DNA from: Cyanobacteria bacterium OH_CDB_20
Lineage (GTDB): Bacteria; Cyanobacteriota; Vampirovibrionia; Gastranaerophilales; Gastranaerophilaceae
Assembly: GCA_023415935.1 (NCBI GenBank)
Contig: JAEZIX010000013.1
Coordinates: 1 to 8,038 of the forward strand
Direction: 5' to 3'
DNA: 8,038 nt
Below, one piece after another: positions 6,085-8,038 of this stretch (position 1 is the stretch's first letter; each line of letters begins with the position of its first letter). The position numbers and the translations under genes were made by a program. Under the pieces are notes generated by a model that worked only from the letters and a program-made list of their open reading frames with translations, ran no database searches and had not been told where the DNA came from.

Positions 6085-7709
6085 TACATTTTTTTAAAAA
6101 TTCCCTCAAAAACTTTTTTAGGAGGTTTATTGTGCGCTTGAGCAAAGTACAAAGAACCGGTCTTGTCTATGCCGCTAAATGCAACTTCTTGATTTTGGCT
6201 TTTCTTATTCTTTTCAAACTTATTAGTAATAAATATATTAAGTTTTGGAACTAATACACCAAGGACAACTCCAGAGTATATATAGCCTGCAATTTGTGCC
6301 AGTGCAAGTTTTGCAACATTTCCTTTAGCCGACTTTGAAGCGTTTTTCATAAGAGTAGAAAACTTGATATTTTCAGCAGATTTAATTAACGATTCAGGCA
6401 CATCACTTAACAGCACTTCATCATAACTCTTAACTGATGAGTGAGCAATCCAGTCAGCTACGTGCTTAAGACCTTTTTTAGATGCGTCTCCTGCATAATT
6501 AATCAAGTCTTTACCGCCAGGAAGCGCCCTTGCAACGCCCTTAGATACAATACCGCCTAATATCAGCCAGTTAGTAAATCCTAAAAAGTCTTTTATTGAA
6601 CTTTCTCTAAGTTCATTCTTATCTCTTGCAGATAAAAATCTGCTTACGATAGTCATGCCGTATAAAAGTTTAAATTGATTCAAATTAGGAACCATGCTGC
6701 TAAATTGTATTTTATTTATTATATCTTTAGGATTTTTAGCAATTCTTGTAATAGCAAAAAGACCCATCAAGCCTGCAACTGCTGCTTTTTCAAGTTTGAA
6801 TCCAAATGAGTTATCTGCTTTTCTGCCTTTTACGCCAACGAAACCATCATTTCCTGTACGTTTTTTAGTTAAGTATTTATTAATAGGTTGAATTGAAACA
6901 CCTATAAGAGTAGAAATGCCAAGTCCCAATAATGCAGAACGGACTTTTAAGTGTTTTAATTTTTCTAAAAACTCAGGCATTTTTTCAGCAGATTGCTTTT
7001 TAAAGGCATTGCCTAAAGAAAGCATGTTATCAACCAACACACCAAGTGAATTGGATACCGACTTATCACCAATATTAAGTTTGTAATTAGACTTTGCACC
7101 GGTATTATTTATTATAAGATCTGCGATATGTTTTTTTGTAGCTTTTATTGCCTTTTTAGACATTCCACCATTGGAAATGTTAAATAATTTTTCAGTAATA
7201 TCGTCGACTAAACTTTCACCTTCAGCTACTGCAATTTTTTTCCAATTAGAGCCATCTAAACCTTCCAGCTGAGTTAGTGTATTTTTATAGAATTCTTTCT
7301 GAGAACTTGAATTTTTCCAGATTTCGCTAAATACATCTATCGCATCAGAATTAGCAAATATTGTATTTGCCTTTACATTAAATTTATTATTAAACACACC
7401 TGAAAGAGCAGTGGCAGCAGCTAAACCAACAACACCAACAATAGCATGGTTTACTGTACTTGAAGCTTCTCTGACTGCTGTTTCTGTACCTGCATCTAGG
7501 CCTCTATTTTTAGTATCAACAATTGTTCTAGGTATAACCATTGAACCTAAATCGACAGCACATGCTCCGATTGCCGGACTATCCCCTAAAAATCTTAAAA
7601 ATTGAACGCCAACTGAGTCTATACCTTTAAAGTTTGGGTTATTACTTGAGTTGTATTTCTTATTTCTATCAGTGTTTAAACGCACGTTATTATTAATGCT
7701 TAGTTCCAT
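6084..7709 (-). CDS. multi-pass membrane protein of unknown function with FxGI motifs
   Basis: I cannot assign a function to this 541-residue protein. The N-terminus (1-25) is hydrophilic and rich in Asn, Ser and Lys, with no signal peptide. It leads into NFKGID at 26-31. A conserved-looking block follows (VIPRTIVD at 58-65, RGLDAGTE at 69-76, REASSTVNH at 80-88). Hydrophobic, Gly/Ala-rich segments that could cross or enter the membrane lie at about 86-106, 258-275, 308-323, 374-393 and 468-495. Residues 107-250 are a soluble, helical, charged region. The C-terminus carries AFSGID (510-515) and VFEGIF (533-538), which echo the N-terminal motif. From memory, FKG-type motifs with this PRTIVD block mark a paralogous family in Gastranaerophilales. 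That is a recollection, not a search result. The ATG at 7709 has a modest AGG site 6 bases upstream and a TATAAT box 45 bases upstream. It appears to be a single-gene unit. Confidence 0.85.
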   Translation of the reverse strand: MELSINNNVRLNTDRNKKYNSSNNPNFKGIDSVGVQFLRFLGDSPAIGACAVDLGSMVIPRTIVDTKNRGLDAGTETAVREASSTVNHAIVGVVGLAAATALSGVFNNKFNVKANTIFANSDAIDVFSEIWKNSSSQKEFYKNTLTQLEGLDGSNWKKIAVAEGESLVDDITEKLFNISNGGMSKKAIKATKKHIADLIINNTGAKSNYKLNIGDKSVSNSLGVLVDNMLSLGNAFKKQSAEKMPEFLEKLKHLKVRSALLGLGISTLIGVSIQPINKYLTKKRTGNDGFVGVKGRKADNSFGFKLEKAAVAGLMGLFAITRIAKNPKDIINKIQFSSMVPNLNQFKLLYGMTIVSRFLSARDKNELRESSIKDFLGFTNWLILGGIVSKGVARALPGGKDLINYAGDASKKGLKHVADWIAHSSVKSYDEVLLSDVPESLIKSAENIKFSTLMKNASKSAKGNVAKLALAQIAGYIYSGVVLGVLVPKLNIFITNKFEKNKKSQNQEVAFSGIDKTGSLYFAQAHNKPPKKVFEGIFKKM

Positions 7710-7753
7710 AAATACCTATATAAATCTTTCCAAGTATGTTTAACGGACCTCAA

Positions 7754-7759
7754 ATTATA
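7754..7759 (-). promoter_or_regulatory. -10 box for the 541-residue gene
   Basis: The minus strand carries a perfect TATAAT. No good -35 hexamer lies 16-18 bases upstream. The nearest candidate, TTGTCG, is only 11 bases away. Predicted transcription start is near 7747, about 37 bases before the ATG. The weak -35 could mean dependence on an activator. Confidence 0.45.
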
Positions 7760-7821
7760 TTTTTGCTATGCGACAATAAATTTGTTACATTTCACAAAAT
7801 TAAAAAGTTCCCATATAAATC

Positions 7822-7841
7822 TGGCAATATAATAATTGTCA
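7822..7841. repeat. imperfect 20-base dyad, possible operator
   Basis: TGGCAAT and ATTGTCA form inverted half-sites, 6 of 7 positions matching, around a 6-base AT spacer. The size and symmetry suit a dimeric regulator, but the neighbours give no partner and the sequence context is AT-rich. Confidence 0.25.
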
Positions 7842-7902
7842 TATCTACACTATTTTAATGGCAACTATTAGAAATTTCAAGAGATAAGAAGTTAAAAATA
7901 TT

Positions 7903-7918
7903 AAATAATCGATTATTT
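7903..7918. repeat. perfect 16-base palindrome, possible operator
   Basis: AAATAATC is followed directly by its reverse complement GATTATTT, with no spacer. It lies 194 bases upstream of the 541-residue gene and 120 bases before the right edge of the window. It could be a protein-binding site serving either divergent gene. In DNA this AT-rich a chance palindrome is not excluded. Confidence 0.35.
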
Positions 7919-8030
7919 TAACAAAAAAATGAATTGTAACGTTTTTTAACGATTGCTTTACAAAACACCTAATAACATTAAAGTTTTATAAGAAAAACAA
8001 CGATAACTTACTTGTGAGTCGTCGAATTTT

Positions 8031-8038
8031 GGAGTAAA
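8031..8038 (+). promoter_or_regulatory. ribosome binding site of a + strand gene beyond the window
   Basis: GGAG (8031-8034) followed by TAAA ends the window, exactly where a start codon would be expected at about 8039-8042. If so, the next gene diverges from the 541-residue gene and shares this intergenic region. The start codon itself is not visible. Confidence 0.45.

Larger units (their letters stand above)
7710..8038. other. AT-rich divergent intergenic region
   Basis: These 329 bases contain no credible gene: the longest ATG-started reading frames are about 16 codons or fewer and lack ribosome binding sites. Besides the -10 box at 7754 and the right-edge ribosome binding site, I see two dyads (7822-7841 and 7903-7918) and short TAACG repeats around 7937-7951. 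I found no tRNA, rRNA or convincing structured RNA, and no clear + strand promoter for the outward gene. Confidence 0.6.

Noticed and set aside
6103..6125. Hairpin-like CCTC...GAGG near the 3' end of the 541-residue gene as a terminator
   Set aside because: The pairing needs a bulge and a very small A/T loop, and it lies within the coding sequence. Support is too weak to call.
6051..6254. 67-residue + strand reading frame with a hydrophobic C-terminus
   Set aside because: It is antisense to the end of the 541-residue gene and lacks a Shine-Dalgarno. Its start lies within the -35 region of the neighbouring promoter.
7792..7842. 16-residue - strand frame in the intergenic region
   Set aside because: There is no ribosome binding site upstream, and a frame this short is expected by chance in AT-rich DNA.
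7934..8010. TAACG/AACGAT short repeats as an iteron or origin-like array
   Set aside because: There are only two or three irregularly spaced copies, with no DnaA-box consensus and no replication gene nearby.

Overview
The window is AT-rich bacterial DNA with seven protein genes, tightly packed with short gaps and ordinary Shine-Dalgarno sites. Its core genes (metK, ilvB, ilvN, a tRNA nucleotidyltransferase) are housekeeping. The best lineage hint is the 541-residue membrane protein at the right: its Asn-rich N-terminus leads into an NFKGI motif, followed by a VIPRTIVD...RG..AG.ET..RE block. From memory this resembles a protein family of gut Gastranaerophilales (Melainabacteria/Vampirovibrionia, the non-photosynthetic sister group of cyanobacteria). 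That assignment is an inference and was not tested by a search.

Left half, + strand (1-3694): a near-consensus sigma70-type promoter drives metK (S-adenosylmethionine synthetase). A strong A-flanked/T-flanked hairpin follows, then ilvB, which uses a TTG start with a good ribosome binding site, and ilvN 17 bases downstream. IlvB and IlvN are the catalytic and regulatory subunits of acetohydroxyacid synthase, the first shared step of branched-chain amino acid synthesis.

Middle, - strand (3702-5700): a two-gene unit is transcribed towards ilvN, and the two gene ends are only 7 bases apart. A 214-residue protein of unknown function comes first (N-terminal helical domain, acidic Glu/Pro/Val linker, C-terminal coiled coil). 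It is followed, one base after its stop codon, by a class II tRNA nucleotidyltransferase (CCA- or A-adding). The unit has an extended -10 promoter.

Right, - strand (5636-7759): two separately promoted genes of unknown function. One encodes a 97-residue protein with four 11-residue amphipathic repeats before a Gly/Ala-rich hydrophobic segment, and it ends in a clear intrinsic terminator. The other encodes the 541-residue multi-pass membrane protein, which carries F-x-G-I motifs near both ends.

The last 329 bases (7710-8038) are a very AT-rich divergent intergenic region. They hold the -10 box of the 541-residue gene, a perfect 16-base palindrome, a second imperfect dyad, and at the extreme edge a GGAG ribosome binding site for a + strand gene starting just outside the window. 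I see no RNA gene, mobile element, CRISPR array or recognisable defence or biosynthetic system. The most novel parts are the three unassigned proteins.
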